This document shows positions 1-9,511 of a stretch of 64,000 bases of DNA, one piece after another (position 1 is the stretch's first letter; each line of letters starts with the position of its first letter). Location of the stretch: the NCBI RefSeq assembly GCF_039871975.1, contig NZ_JBDPLL010000001.1; one strand, 5' to 3'. Origin of the DNA: Trichormus_B sp936914905. Its GTDB lineage: Bacteria; Cyanobacteriota; Cyanobacteriia; Cyanobacteriales; Nostocaceae. The notes beneath the pieces are model-generated. The model was not told the DNA's origin. It made no database searches and worked only from the letters and a program-made list of their open reading frames with translations. Position numbers and translations under genes: made by a program.

Positions 1-177
1 GCTATATATGGTCATTATTTAGGGGTGATACTTAATTAAAGTACACCCATTTTTGTCATAAAGATTCAGAATAATTTTAATATTTTATTTACATCAAATT
101 GCCTAATTGTAATCTTTAAATAACAAAATAATGTTATACTAAATCCTAGTGATAGACGCTACAGAAATATCAGTCAA

Positions 178-513
178 ATGATTGCTGAAGATATCCTAGC
201 TCAAGAATTCACAAGAGTTGTCAACCATTATTACCCTAGCACTGGGGAACTACTGGAGAGGTGTCATCTGAAAGTCATCACCGGCTTCTGGGGACGACCT
301 GCTAAACGCTTTCAATATATAGGAATTTATTGTTCGGAAGAAATGATGCCATTAGTGCAAGCGCAAAGAGAAATATTGAGGGAAATAGCAGAAAATATGG
401 GACTCATTCAAGTAGTTTGTATCAATGCCAAGCGATTGCTGCGGGATCCGATGTCCAAACTTAAATTATCTCAACCTCGCTTGTGGTTGGAGTTGCATTT
501 AGTGGCAGCCTAA
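178..513 (+). CDS. conserved hypothetical protein, 111 aa
   Basis: A complete small ORF starting at ATG. The product is soluble and mixed alpha/beta-like, with no signal peptide or membrane segment. I do not recognise a family. A basic stretch sits near the C-terminus (around residues 80-95, with AKRLLRD). The frame is uninterrupted in a region of otherwise decaying genes, which supports a real gene. It stands alone, with 150 bp of AT-rich sequence and a short tandem repeat separating it from the next gene. Function unknown. Confidence 0.6.
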   Translation: MIAEDILAQEFTRVVNHYYPSTGELLERCHLKVITGFWGRPAKRFQYIGIYCSEEMMPLVQAQREILREIAENMGLIQVVCINAKRLLRDPMSKLKLSQPRLWLELHLVAA

Positions 514-536
514 TGGCAGGAAAATGAAGCTAGAAA

Positions 537-582
537 GCAGAACCTAGAACGCAGAACCTAGAACGCAGAACCTAGAACGCAG
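537..582. repeat. 14-bp tandem repeat, 3.3 copies
   Basis: The unit GCAGAACCTAGAAC is repeated three times exactly, followed by a partial fourth copy. It is a short tandemly repeated repeat of the sort common between genes in Nostocales. It lies just after the stop of the 111-aa hypothetical gene. Confidence 0.9.
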
Positions 583-671
583 GAATGCTCATATTATCTA
601 CTGATCTACGTTTTTGTTTGATTCTAACTTTTTAATTATTTCTGCTGTGCTGTACTAAAATTTTACTAACC

Positions 672-1673
672 ATGAAAACTGGACTGTTCTGCAATTATGA
701 CAATTATCACCAAGATGCCCGTCGCGCTATCTTTGAACAAGTTTTACTGGTGAAACAGGCAGAAAACTTGGGTTTTGAAGAAGCTTGGGTGAGTGAGCAT
801 CATTTTAATGAATCCAATCTCAGCCCGTCACTTGTGCCGTTAATGGCACATTTGGCGGGTGTTACGTCAACTATTTATTTGGGGACAGGAGCGGTATTAT
901 TGCCGTTTCACAACCCGATTCAGGTAGCTGAAGATATGGCGACTTTGGATAATCTCTGTAGTGGTAGACTGGCTTTTGGGATAGCTAAGGGTGGTCCTTT
1001 TCCTGAACAGAATCAGCATTTTGGTGTATCGATCCATGAATCTCGTAAGAGGATGCTGGAAGCAGCAGTACTGATTCAAAAGCTTTTATATGAAACTAAC
1101 GTTAGATTTGATGGGCAATTCTATCAGTGTGCGGATTTGACAGTTTATCCTCAACCACTCCAAAAACCAATTCCTGTATATGTTGCCAGTGGTGATGATG
1201 ATGTGATCGCCTATGCTGCTGAAAATTCCTTCGGTTTAATGGGTGGCCCCCCGTTTTCTCTGGTCAGATTGAAAAATACGGTCAGTAAATATCGGCAATT
1301 AAATTCCAGTGGTGCGGATAAATTCCTGTTAGCACGGTTCTTTTTTGTTGCTAAAACCTACGATGAAGCGGTGAGTGAAGCTTTACCATTCATTCGAAAA
1401 TTTAGCAAAAAAATGACCGCTAATTCAACTCAAGTAATGCAGAATAGTCCCCAACCTCATAAAGGTTATGATCAAACAAATATCTGTTTTGAAGAAGACT
1501 TTCTGATCGAAAATTCCATTATTGGTGATGTAGAAACCTGTCGCGGTAAAATCAAGAAATTTCAGGACGAATTAAATCTCGGCACACTAGCGCTTAAGCC
1601 CTTATCTTTTTCATTGCAAAGAAATCGAGAAAGTTTAGAGCGTTACAATCAAGAGGTGCGAAATTATGTCTAA
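672..1673 (+). CDS. LLM-class flavin-dependent oxidoreductase (luciferase-like monooxygenase)
   Basis: This is a 333-residue protein of the bacterial-luciferase-like family, which uses reduced flavin (FMNH2 or F420-type) in a TIM-barrel fold to oxidise small organic substrates; the substrate cannot be told. Family hallmarks include the early VSEHHF motif (residues about 40-45), the LGTGAVLLPFHNP strand and the AFGIAKGG segment before residue 110. Length is normal for the family and the frame is intact. The last codons overlap the start of the next gene by 8 bp, so the two are translationally coupled. Cytoplasmic; no signal peptide. Confidence 0.85.
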   Translation: MKTGLFCNYDNYHQDARRAIFEQVLLVKQAENLGFEEAWVSEHHFNESNLSPSLVPLMAHLAGVTSTIYLGTGAVLLPFHNPIQVAEDMATLDNLCSGRLAFGIAKGGPFPEQNQHFGVSIHESRKRMLEAAVLIQKLLYETNVRFDGQFYQCADLTVYPQPLQKPIPVYVASGDDDVIAYAAENSFGLMGGPPFSLVRLKNTVSKYRQLNSSGADKFLLARFFFVAKTYDEAVSEALPFIRKFSKKMTANSTQVMQNSPQPHKGYDQTNICFEEDFLIENSIIGDVETCRGKIKKFQDELNLGTLALKPLSFSLQRNRESLERYNQEVRNYV

Positions 1674-2037
1674 ACTTCCCTTGCTTCCACCTGATGATTT
1701 ACCTCCAATGGAGGTGACAAAACAGGATGGTATACTACAGATGGAATTAGAGCAGTCTATTGGCAGATGTTTTTATTATGGGTGCGATCGCATTACCCAA
1801 GTTCTGCTATCTAACTGTCAGTGGTATATGAGAAAAAATTCCTCTACCCTGATGTTAATTATTGACTGTCCTGACATAGTATCTTACTGGCATATAGTCA
1901 GTAAGATTCCCCAATTGGGTAATAGATTAGAAAGGTTGACAAAGGACGCGAAAATTCGTGTTTATCCTCCTTTTGGTAAGGGGATGCCCTTTGAAATTAG
2001 TGTTAATGAAATCTCGGCTTATCGAGATTGGTTGTAA
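1666..2037 (+). CDS. hypothetical protein coupled to the monooxygenase, 123 aa
   Basis: The gene starts with ATG inside the 3' end of the flavin monooxygenase gene (8-bp overlap), so both are probably made from one transcript. The product is a small soluble protein without membrane segments. No family is recognised. The overlap suggests a role linked to the monooxygenase, for instance as an accessory protein, but that is inference from position only. A MITE begins about 80 bp after the stop codon. Confidence 0.6.
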   Translation: MSKLPLLPPDDLPPMEVTKQDGILQMELEQSIGRCFYYGCDRITQVLLSNCQWYMRKNSSTLMLIIDCPDIVSYWHIVSKIPQLGNRLERLTKDAKIRVYPPFGKGMPFEISVNEISAYRDWL

Positions 2038-2114
2038 ATTTTAAGCTTTATTTTGCGCAAAGGTACAAAGATGCAAAACAAACTTTGTACCTTTGCGTCT
2101 TTTGGTTAAAATTA

Positions 2115-2297
2115 TACCTCTTGCAAAATTGTTTCTGTGGTATGATAGAGAGTTTTAAACTTTATGTATTTTTGTTTATGTATTTTTGGTGTTATTTGTT
2201 TTGTGATCCCTAATTCAAAGATAACCGTGTAACTCTAACTTTTGGCTAAAATAAAGACAACCCCAATTATAACATAAAATAAACTCTGGAAGAGATC
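2115..2297 (+). mobile_element. MITE family A, copy 1
   Basis: A non-coding element of about 183 bp with degenerate terminal inverted repeats (GACCTCTTGCAAAATT at one end, its complement at the other), flanked by TA on both sides. Related copies lie at 3028-3211 (inverted) and 22191-22355. Between copies the order of internal blocks is conserved, e.g. GTGTAACTCTAAC and TTTTGGTG. The terminal repeats of this copy are the most degraded of the three. TA flanks are those expected of IS630/Tc1-type transposition. Short ORFs inside are not genes. Confidence 0.8.
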
Positions 2298-2405
2298 TAT
2301 TTTTATAAAAATAAATATAAATAGAGTACCATAGAAATCATAATTAATAACTTTATAACTAACAGAAGACAAATTTTTGACCTTTGAGTATCAAGTTGCG
2401 ATTGA

Positions 2406-2951
2406 ACATTTCCTTCTTTTATCTATCAAGCCATTCATAAAAGATTGCTTTCCTACATTAAATTACCATCAAATACCAATGTACTCAATTTAGGTTGTGC
2501 AACTCGAAGATTATTAGAAGGATTAGCAAATAATCTTTTTGAAATACGTGGTACAGGATTAGATTTATCTATCCAAATTTTACGGGTAGCTAGACAGAAG
2601 AACCGCCACCGTCCCCGCTTAATTTATGTTGAAGGTAATGCGGAATCACTTCCCTTTGCTGAAGGTAAATTCGATGCGGTATTTAACACCATCAGTTTTT
2701 TACATTATCCCCATCCAGAACAGGTTTTAAGTGAAATAAAACGGGTACTTTCTCCAGGTGGACGCTTTTATTTAGTTGATATTACTGGTAATAATCCAGC
2801 ATTTAATCTCATGGCTAATTCTCCGGCTATAATTAAATTATATAGTCGAGAACAGCGTCAACAATTAGGTGCTAATGCTGGACTTTTATGTTTAGGTCAT
2901 TACTATTTATTAGGGCCAGTTTTATTGACGATTTTTGCTAAACCTGGATGA
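2406..2951 (+). pseudogene. class I SAM-dependent methyltransferase, decayed
   Basis: The frame encodes a methyltransferase-like domain: an LLSYIKLPSNTNVLNLG strand, an acidic GTGLDLS strand and the AESLPFAEGKFDAVF and RVLSPGGRFYLVD motifs. Homology starts upstream of the first usable start codon (frame open back to a TGA at 2403-2405), so the N-terminus is cut off. The SAM-binding motif reads NLGCATRR where the family has D-x-G-C-G-T-G, so cofactor binding is probably lost. The remnant lies between two inverted copies of MITE A. A TTG start at 2445 could in principle give a 168-aa product, but I think it is dead. Confidence 0.6.
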
Positions 2952-3027
2952 TATTGGCAAGAGAGAAGGGTTATTTTCCGCATTGATGTAGAAATTATTA
3001 ACAGTGATAGTTGACACAAGTTTATTA

Positions 3028-3211
3028 GACCTCTTGCAGAATTAATTGCATGTTATGATTAGGGTTTGTCTTTATTTTAGTCAAAAGTTAGAGTTACACA
3101 GTTATTTTTGAATTAGGGATCACAAAACAAATAACACCAAAAATACATAAACAAAAATACATAACATTTAAAACTCTTTATCATAGTAAAGAAACAATTT
3201 TGCAAGAGGTC
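3028..3211 (-). mobile_element. MITE family A, copy 2 (inverted)
   Basis: An element of 184 bp bounded by GACCTCTTGCAGAATT and AATTTTGCAAGAGGTC, with TA at each flank (3026-3027 and 3212-3213). It is in the opposite orientation to copy 1, so the pair brackets the decayed methyltransferase. It contains no gene. Confidence 0.88.
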
Positions 3212-3539
3212 TATTGATAATAGCACCGTTATTAGGTAAGGACTTAGTAAATGGTTTTTTATAGAATTAAGTAGATATTTCCGTATCTTGCGCAGAGATT
3301 TTTCCCAAGCATTAAGGCTCATTTACAAATATTAGGAGGGAATAGGGTGTGGGGGATAGTAATATATTAGTTTTGCCTCCTGTACAGATGTTCTAGTGGA
3401 AGGTCTCTACTGAACTTCTGAATTTTGCTATAAGTATTTAATCCGAGAATTTATGAAGCGATCACAACTTTCATAATCTTAAACTAAATAAAGCTAAAAA
3501 ATCTAAAATAACTTAATGTTTCTACATCTGTAACACATC
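3212..3539. other. intergenic region upstream of ftsW
   Basis: AT-rich sequence between MITE A copy 2 and ftsW. No convincing coding, RNA or repeat feature is seen. It should hold the ftsW promoter, which I cannot place by eye. Confidence 0.4.
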
Positions 3540-4727
3540 GTGAACCTACGCCAATTAATCCCCATTTTTGATAGTTCCGTTTCTAGCTGGTCTTTAGAAG
3601 CGCGTTTGCTGCGCTGGTTAACTTATGTTTGGCTATTTATCGGCTTGATTATCCTCTTCTCCGCCTCTTATGCCGTAGCTGATGAACGTCAGGGTGACGG
3701 ACTATACTATTTTAAGCGACAAATTGTTTGGGTTTTAGTCTCCTTAGTTGTCTTTAATATTATTGTGAATCTGCCCTTGCGGAAAATTCTGGGGGTATCT
3801 CACTGGTTTTTGATCTTTTTTCTGATCTTAATTTTTCTCACCCTCGTACCAGGACTAGGTAGAAAAGCTTTTGATGCTGCCAGGTGGATAGCTTTAGGTC
3901 CAATTCCCATTCAACCATCGGAATTAATTAAACCGTTTTTAGTATTGCAAAGTGCGCGATTATTTGGTCAATGGGAAAAACTTAGTTGGGGAGTTCGTCT
4001 ATCTTGGTTGCGTGTTTTCTGTCTTATACTGTTAGGAATTCTAGCCCAACCTAATCTCAGCACCACCGCACTATGCGGAATGACTATTTGGTTTATTGCC
4101 CTCGCCGCAGGATTACAGTATAAATACTTGGGTGGCACAGCTATAGGGGGAATATTATTAGCCTTACTCAGTATCAGTATTAAAGAATATCAACGCCGAC
4201 GAGTAATGTCTTTTCTCAATCCTTGGGCTGATGCAACAGGAGATGGCTATCAGTTAGTACAAAGTTTACTAGCCGTAGGTTCAGGTAAAACCTGGGGGGC
4301 TGGATTTGGCCTTTCTCAACAAAAGCTATTTTATCTACCTATTCAAGATACTGATTTTATCTTTGCAGTCTTCGCTGAAGAATTTGGCTTTATTGGCGGT
4401 GTGTTACTCTTATTACTTTTAACTGGCTTTGCTACATTAGGATTAATTATCGCCCTCAAAGCTAAAAATACTACCGCCCAATTAGTAGCTATTGGCGTAA
4501 CTGTGGTCATGGTTGGACAATCATTTTTACATATTGGTGTAGCTACAGGGGCGCTACCAACGACAGGTTTACCCCTACCCATGTTTAGTTATGGTGGTAA
4601 TTCTATGATTGCTAGTTTAGTAGCTTCCGCATTATTGATTCGCGTAGCTAGAGAAGGTAGTGAAGCTGAAGTTGTACCTTTGCGAAGAACCAAACCTGAG
4701 AATCGACGCAGAGGAAGGATGTTTTAG
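3540..4727 (+). CDS. ftsW: lipid II polymerase/flippase-family division protein FtsW
   Basis: This is a 395-residue member of the SEDS family (FtsW/RodA), polytopic inner-membrane proteins that polymerise lipid II into peptidoglycan together with a class B penicillin-binding protein; FtsW acts at the division septum. About ten hydrophobic helices are visible. The family signatures ILFSASYAVA near residue 40, IQPSELIKP near residue 127 and PTTGLPLPMFSYGGNS near residue 340 are intact. The start is GTG, giving a short cytoplasmic N-terminus. The basic C-terminal tail is usual for cyanobacterial FtsW. The choice of FtsW over RodA rests on general similarity. Confidence 0.9.
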   Translation: MNLRQLIPIFDSSVSSWSLEARLLRWLTYVWLFIGLIILFSASYAVADERQGDGLYYFKRQIVWVLVSLVVFNIIVNLPLRKILGVSHWFLIFFLILIFLTLVPGLGRKAFDAARWIALGPIPIQPSELIKPFLVLQSARLFGQWEKLSWGVRLSWLRVFCLILLGILAQPNLSTTALCGMTIWFIALAAGLQYKYLGGTAIGGILLALLSISIKEYQRRRVMSFLNPWADATGDGYQLVQSLLAVGSGKTWGAGFGLSQQKLFYLPIQDTDFIFAVFAEEFGFIGGVLLLLLLTGFATLGLIIALKAKNTTAQLVAIGVTVVMVGQSFLHIGVATGALPTTGLPLPMFSYGGNSMIASLVASALLIRVAREGSEAEVVPLRRTKPENRRRGRMF

Positions 4728-4804
4728 ATGATGTAACCTGATTTTAATGATGGGATTTCCCAAACTCTACCTCTTACTCCCCTTTTATAACAATATGAAT
4801 TTAT

Positions 4805-4834
4805 CCCCGACTTTTTCCAGAAATCGGGGATTTT
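4805..4834 (+). terminator. hairpin terminator after ftsW
   Basis: CCCCGA and TCGGGG arms with a short AT-rich loop, followed directly by TTTT. It lies about 80 bp after the ftsW stop. Similar hairpins occur at 9473-9497 and 62849-62872. Confidence 0.65.
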
Positions 4835-4975
4835 CTACTAGTTATAGTTAAGCGTTTAAAAGTCTTAAATTTTGGTTAAAACTCTCAAAAGAAGGCCAAT
4901 ATTACCATATCTAAATAAAAAGACAGTGAAAATTTTGCGATCACTCTTTATCTTTAACAAAACTCAATTTATATC

Positions 4976-6343
4976 ATGCAGACACTTTGTAAAGACCATC
5001 AACTTGCATCTGATCAAGTTCCTCAACTCAATCATTGCAATTCCAAAACCCTACTCGACTATTTTGAAAATTCCTGGCAACTGGAAGAAACACTACTCAA
5101 AAGTTTAATCAGCGACGAAGTATTTTACCTCAGTCCTCATTCTTTAAGAAATAAATTAATATTTTATCTTGGTCACTCCGCAGTTTTTTATATCAACAAA
5201 TTAATTCGTGTGGGATTATTAGAAAATTGTATCAATCCCCAATATGAAATTCTCTTTGAAATCGGAGTTGATCCAGAAACACTAGCAGAACTAGAAACAG
5301 CCACAAAAAATATCATCTGGCCAGATGTAGAAAAATTTTGGCAATATAGAGAAAAAGCCAGAACAGAAATTACCAAAATTTTTAAAAATACTCCCTTAAA
5401 TCTGCCTATTCATCCTGAACATCCCCTCTAGGCTTTATTGATGGGCATAGAACACAGTCGCATTCATTTTGAGACCTCATCTATGCTACTGCGTCAATTA
5501 CCTGTTGATAAATTAAAGTGTCCTGAAGGATGGAATTACGCCCCTACCAATGGGATATCTCCTGATAATCAAATGCGGGAAATTTCTGGTGGTGTAGTGA
5601 AATTAGGAAAATCTCCAAATGACTTAACTTTTGCTTGGGATAGCGAATATGGTAATTTAGAAGTAGAAGTAAAACCGTTTTTAACGAGTAAAAATTTAAT
5701 TACTAATCAAGAATTTCTAGAATTTATCCAAGCAGGTGGTTACAATAACTCAGATTAGTGGAGTACTGAATCTTGGAACTGAAAAGAGCTATACAATGTT
5801 CAACATCCAAAATTTTGGATACCCGATAAAATTTATCATAACTACCGCTATCGTGCCACATTTGATGAAATAGATTTACCTTTAGATTGGCCAGTAGAAG
5901 TCAATTATTACGAAGCCCTGGCCTACTGTCAATGGCAAAGTGCAGAAACTCGTTTAATGACAGAAGCTGAATGGAATCAATCCCTAAAAATATCAGAAGA
6001 GATATTTGAGAATTCTAGTTTAGCAAATAAATATAATCTCAATTTATAATTTATTTCACCTTCCCCCCTAGGGATGTTTTATGAAAATCATAAATCTGGT
6101 ATCTTTCGACTTGCGTGGTAATGTTTGGGAATGGTTAGGAGAGACATTTTACCCCTTAGCAGAATTTCAAACCCATTATCTTTATGAAGATCAATCTGCG
6201 CCTTTTTTTATAGTAAAGATCAGATGATGCTTGGTGGTTCTTGGGCTACAAATGGTACGATGGCTTCATCATGTTATCGTAATTGATTCCGTCCCTATTT
6301 CTATCAGCACGTTGGCTTTAGAGTTGCTCAGGATTTACAATAA
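4976..6343 (+). pseudogene. OvoA/EgtB-type sulfoxide synthase (5-histidylcysteine sulfoxide synthase family), broken
   Basis: Conceptual translation in pieces gives an N-terminal DinB-like domain (GHSAVFYINKL, a likely iron-ligand region), then the formylglycine-generating-enzyme-like domain (VEVNYYEALAYCQW, GNVWEW, MLGGSWATNGTMAS, FRPYFYQHVGFRVAQDL). These are the domains of non-haem iron enzymes that join histidine or trimethylhistidine to a thiol in ovothiol and ergothioneine synthesis. The frame is broken after residue 151 (stop near 5429), by TAG at 5757, by TGA near 5775, by a frameshifted and deleted part near 6045-6110, and by TGA in the C-terminal motif. It is directly followed by an equally broken egtD-like gene, so the whole pathway is lost. 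Confidence 0.85.
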
Positions 6344-6387
6344 ATATTCCCTATTACGCAGAATCAATCATAGAGAGGATTTAGAAA

Positions 6388-7371
6388 ATGATTGTTCAAC
6401 CTTTAACAGTTTTAGATCATCATTATCAAGAATTACGTAATGATGGGGAAGATATGATTCAGGGATTAAGTCAAACTCCTAAAACTTTATCTCCTAAGTA
6501 TTTTTATGATGATCATGGTTCTCAGTTATTTGAAAGGATTTGTGAATTACCAGAATATTATCCGACTCGTATGGAAGGCTGGATTTTACAACAATATGCT
6601 GATGAAATTGCGGAAATTACCAGTTGTTGTGAATTAATAGAATTGGGTAGTGGGAGTTCTACTAAAACTAAAATATTATTAAATGCTTATCAAAAAATCG
6701 CAGAGTATTGTAAACATCTTCCCATTGATGTCAGTGGAAGAATCCTCAAAACTAGTGTTCTACAGTTACAAGAAAAATATCCCAATTTTACCATTCATGG
6801 ATTATTAGGAACTTATGAACAAGCTTTAGTTCATCTGGAATCAAATTATTTAGAGTCAAAGTCACGGATGTTATTCTTTCTAGGCAGTTCAATAGGAAAT
6901 TTTAATCTGGAAGAATGTGATAGTTTTTTAAATCAAGTTTCTTGGACTTTACAACCAGGTGATTATTTTTTGTTAGGTGTTAATTTACAAAAACCGAAGG
7001 ATATTTTGGAGGCAGCTTATAACGATAGTCAAGAAGTAACTGCTGATTTTAATTTGAATATGCTTTACCATTTGAATTGGCGCTTTCAAGGTAATTGCGA
7101 TATCAGTTTATTTAGACATAAAGCAATTTACAATGAGGTTTATAATCAAATTGAAGTGTATTTACAGTGCTAAAAAAATCATTATGTATCTTTAGAACTG
7201 TTGGATTTACAAGTTTTATTTACAAATGGAGAAAGTATCCTGACAGAAATTTATCGCAAATTTGATTTAGCAACTATGGAAGAACAACTGGAGAATAAAG
7301 GATTGAAAATCCTGAAAAATTGGACAGATGAAAAAGGATGGTTTGGATTGATTCTTTGTCAAGTGGAATAA
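6388..7371 (+). pseudogene. egtD: L-histidine N-alpha-methyltransferase (EgtD-like), one in-frame stop
   Basis: The reading frame encodes 261 residues, meets a single in-frame TAA at 7171-7173, and then continues in the same frame for 65 more codons to the natural end at 7369-7371. The summed length (about 327 codons) matches the EgtD family. Family motifs include SPKYFYDDHGSQLFERI near the N-terminus, the SAM site ELGSGSSTKTK and FFLGSSIGNF. EgtD trimethylates histidine to hercynine, the first step to ergothioneine. The gene follows the broken sulfoxide synthase by 44 bp, as in a two-gene operon. Everything but one codon is conserved, so the break looks recent; a sequencing error cannot be excluded. 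Confidence 0.82.
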
Positions 7372-7509
7372 ATTCAATGTGAGCATTCAGGAGTCAAGAG
7401 TTAAAATATTTGTAAACTTCTGAATACTGATTTTATTTTCCAATAAAATAAAATCAACACCAGTAAATATCTAACACAAGATTATTTTGCTCAATCTAAC
7501 TCAAAATTA

Positions 7510-8385
7510 GGAACTAGTCTTAGAGGATTGTTGATATAGATCCTCAAGCTTATAATACTTGGGGGTGACTGTTAATTATACCCAAGAGCGTTAAGTAACC
7601 TGTATGGCGATCGCACATTTTGCCAGTGAAGGAAAACCATTTGTAGTAGGAGGTTCTGATGCGATCGCTGAACTTCTTTACTATCTGGATGCAGGTGCAA
7701 TAGCTATAGTAATTGACAAATCTGGTCCAGCTAACTGGCCGATTTTTGACTATGTACTCGCTAAAACTCCACGGGAAAAACTCACAGAAGTAATTTGAGC
7801 TGATGGTAGTTATCATCCCACCCGCACACAAGCCATGAGTCCTGATGAGTGGGCTTTACCATCGGTAGAAGTAGCCAAGCAATGTTTAGGACAAGAATAT
7901 TCAGAAGAGCCTTTTGTTGAAGACCTGTTACCTATAGGTTTGGTGTATTCTGACATTGGTTGCGATCACAAATGTGACTTTTACCAAAGTCCAACTTACA
8001 CGTCTGGCTATCGTCGGATCTCACCCCAAACCAGCCTCAAATGGATTGCTCTGCAAAAATAAGCAGGAGCAAAATGTACAGTCATAGGTTCAGATCAATT
8101 TCTAGGTCGGGTCTTGTCTCCAGGAGGACGAGAAGAGGTTCTGGAAATCACCAAAGCTGCAAGAGAAATGGGAATGCCACTTCTGTGGCCTCATGGTTTA
8201 GAATTAAGAAAACCCACATAATCCATCTATAAATTGGTGGTTTCTGGACTCCAAGTTGTGATAAACACCATCTCAGCTATGAGGATACTTCTGAGTGGTA
8301 ATTACGATTAGCTCAAATTGGTAAAGCCGAATCTAAATTGATTGACTATCATGGAGGACTCATAAAAATATCCGCTGGTGGTTAA
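7510..8385 (+). pseudogene. B12-binding-domain radical SAM protein, decayed
   Basis: Fragments in two frames read like the cyanobacterial radical SAM proteins annotated as photosystem II high-light acclimation proteins: VTVNYTQER, KPFVVGGSDAIAE, EEPFVEDLLPIGLVYSDIGC, then GYRRISPQTSLKW and GREEVLEITKAAREMG. The iron-sulfur motif reads C-DHK-C-DF-Y, so the third cysteine of CxxxCxxC has become tyrosine. Stops occur before 7604 (TAA), at 7796-7798 (TGA) and near 8060 (TAA). After LELRKPT (about 8217) roughly half of the family length is missing, and the remnant resumes with FWTPSCDKHHLSYEDTSEW near the C-terminus. Family assignment is from memory of the motif order. Confidence 0.7.
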
Positions 8386-8430
8386 TTAAATAACTAAAAA
8401 AATTTCCATCAATTCAGGAAATAAATCATA

Positions 8431-8935
8431 ATGAGACCAAATCCAATTCCACCATAAGCAGGTCAAGAATCCGTTTAGGACTACCCCCCTCCTGCTATCT
8501 TACAAGATACCGACAAACATCTCAACGTAATTTATAATGGCATTGTTTTAGCCGAAACCAACAGAGGAAAAAGAGTTTTAGAAACTAGTCATCCTCCTAC
8601 CTATTACTTACCCCCAGAATACATTAAACTAGAACATGTAATCGCCACACCCAAGAAAAATTTGTGTGAATAAAAAGGAGCATATCAATCTTATGACATA
8701 AGTATAGGTGATAAGCATCTTAAATATGCTGCTTGGAGATATTTTGATCCAACTCCAAATTTTGTACCCATTCAAGAATACTATGGATTTCTTGCGGCTT
8801 TAATGGACGCTTGTTATGTTAATGATGAGCTAGTAAAACCCCAATCGTGTGAATTTTATGGCGGCTGGATCACTACGGATATTGTCGGACCCCTTAAAGG
8901 CGAACCAGGTACATAGGGATGGTAAAGGATGGAAA
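8431..8935 (+). pseudogene. DUF427-family protein, decayed
   Basis: One frame from ATG reads as a DUF427 protein: MRPNPIPP at the start, ILQDTDKHLNVIYNG, RVLETSHPPTYYLPPEYIKLEHV, then AAWRYFDPTPNFVPIQEYYGFL and EFYGGWITTDIVGP. In-frame stops interrupt it after residue 8, after NLCE (near 8671) and at the end (TAG at 8924). All parts are in one frame, so decay is by point mutation. DUF427 proteins have a small beta fold and no settled function. Confidence 0.75.
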
Positions 8936-8937
8936 TT

Positions 8938-9271
8938 TCGGGACTAAAAATTGATAGTTTGACATTGACAATTTAGGAACATCATCTAGAAATTATCTAC
9001 AGTGCAGATAAATTTCAATTTTAAACTAAGATTTTATATCATAATGTTTTTTTCTAGGTTGATAAACAAATATTCTCAACCGATTATCCAGCGCATAGTT
9101 TATCATATACTTACTAAAAAGGGATTGTTACCGTTGAATTTCACCGTTATCTGAATAGATGCTCAAGATAAAAGAACAGAAGGAGATGAGAGTATTGATG
9201 ATAGCGTTCGGTTAAGTGAGGAAGATGTGAGAATGATGATTGAACAAAGCAAAAATTTATTGAAATTGTAG
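8938..9271 (+). pseudogene. possible unidentified gene remnant
   Basis: Short coding-like pieces are visible, such as EISGLKIDSLTLTI and HHLEIIYSADKFQF near 8940-9020, and acidic segments near 9180-9270 (RTEGDESIDDSVRLSEEDV). They are interrupted by many stops. I cannot name a family, and two different remnants may be joined here. Confidence 0.3.
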
Positions 9272-9278
9272 AGAAAAC

Positions 9279-9388
9279 GTAAGCATTCAGCCATCAGCAG
9301 TCAGCTTGTTCAGGCTAACACCAAAAATACCTATTTAATAATTAACCAAATTCTCAACCATTCTGACTCCTAACTCCTGAATTCTTAC
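9279..9388 (+). repeat. dispersed intergenic repeat (CAGCCATCAGCAGTCAGC family), copy 1
   Basis: A conserved block of about 110 bp running from CAGCCATCAGCAGTCAGC through CAGGCTAACNCCAAAAATAC and AATTAACCAA to TTCTGACTCCTAACTCCTG. Related copies lie at 16848-16972 and 55826-55972 (same direction), 43048-43137 and 11929-11990 (reverse). It has no ORF. Confidence 0.8.
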
Positions 9389-9472
9389 AATCTTTGTTTA
9401 AATATTTTGATTAACCACCACAACAAATATATTGTCAGGCTCAAAGTTTGTATTCTTGATCAATGTCCAAAC

Positions 9473-9497
9473 CCCCGACTTCTTGAAGAAATCGGGG
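9473..9497 (-). terminator. hairpin after the DUF423 gene
   Basis: A 25-nt near-perfect palindrome (CCCCGA...TTCTTGAAGAA...TCGGGG) placed 15 bp beyond the stop of the DUF423 gene on the minus strand. It is the same hairpin type as at 4805 and 62849. Confidence 0.6.
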
Positions 9498-9511
9498 ATC
9501 GTGTTTATATA

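Noticed and set aside
3113..3322. 69-aa ORF on the minus strand and a related 61-aa ORF at 2028-2213
   Set aside because: Both lie largely inside MITE A copies and share the same short peptide by virtue of the repeat; no coding character.
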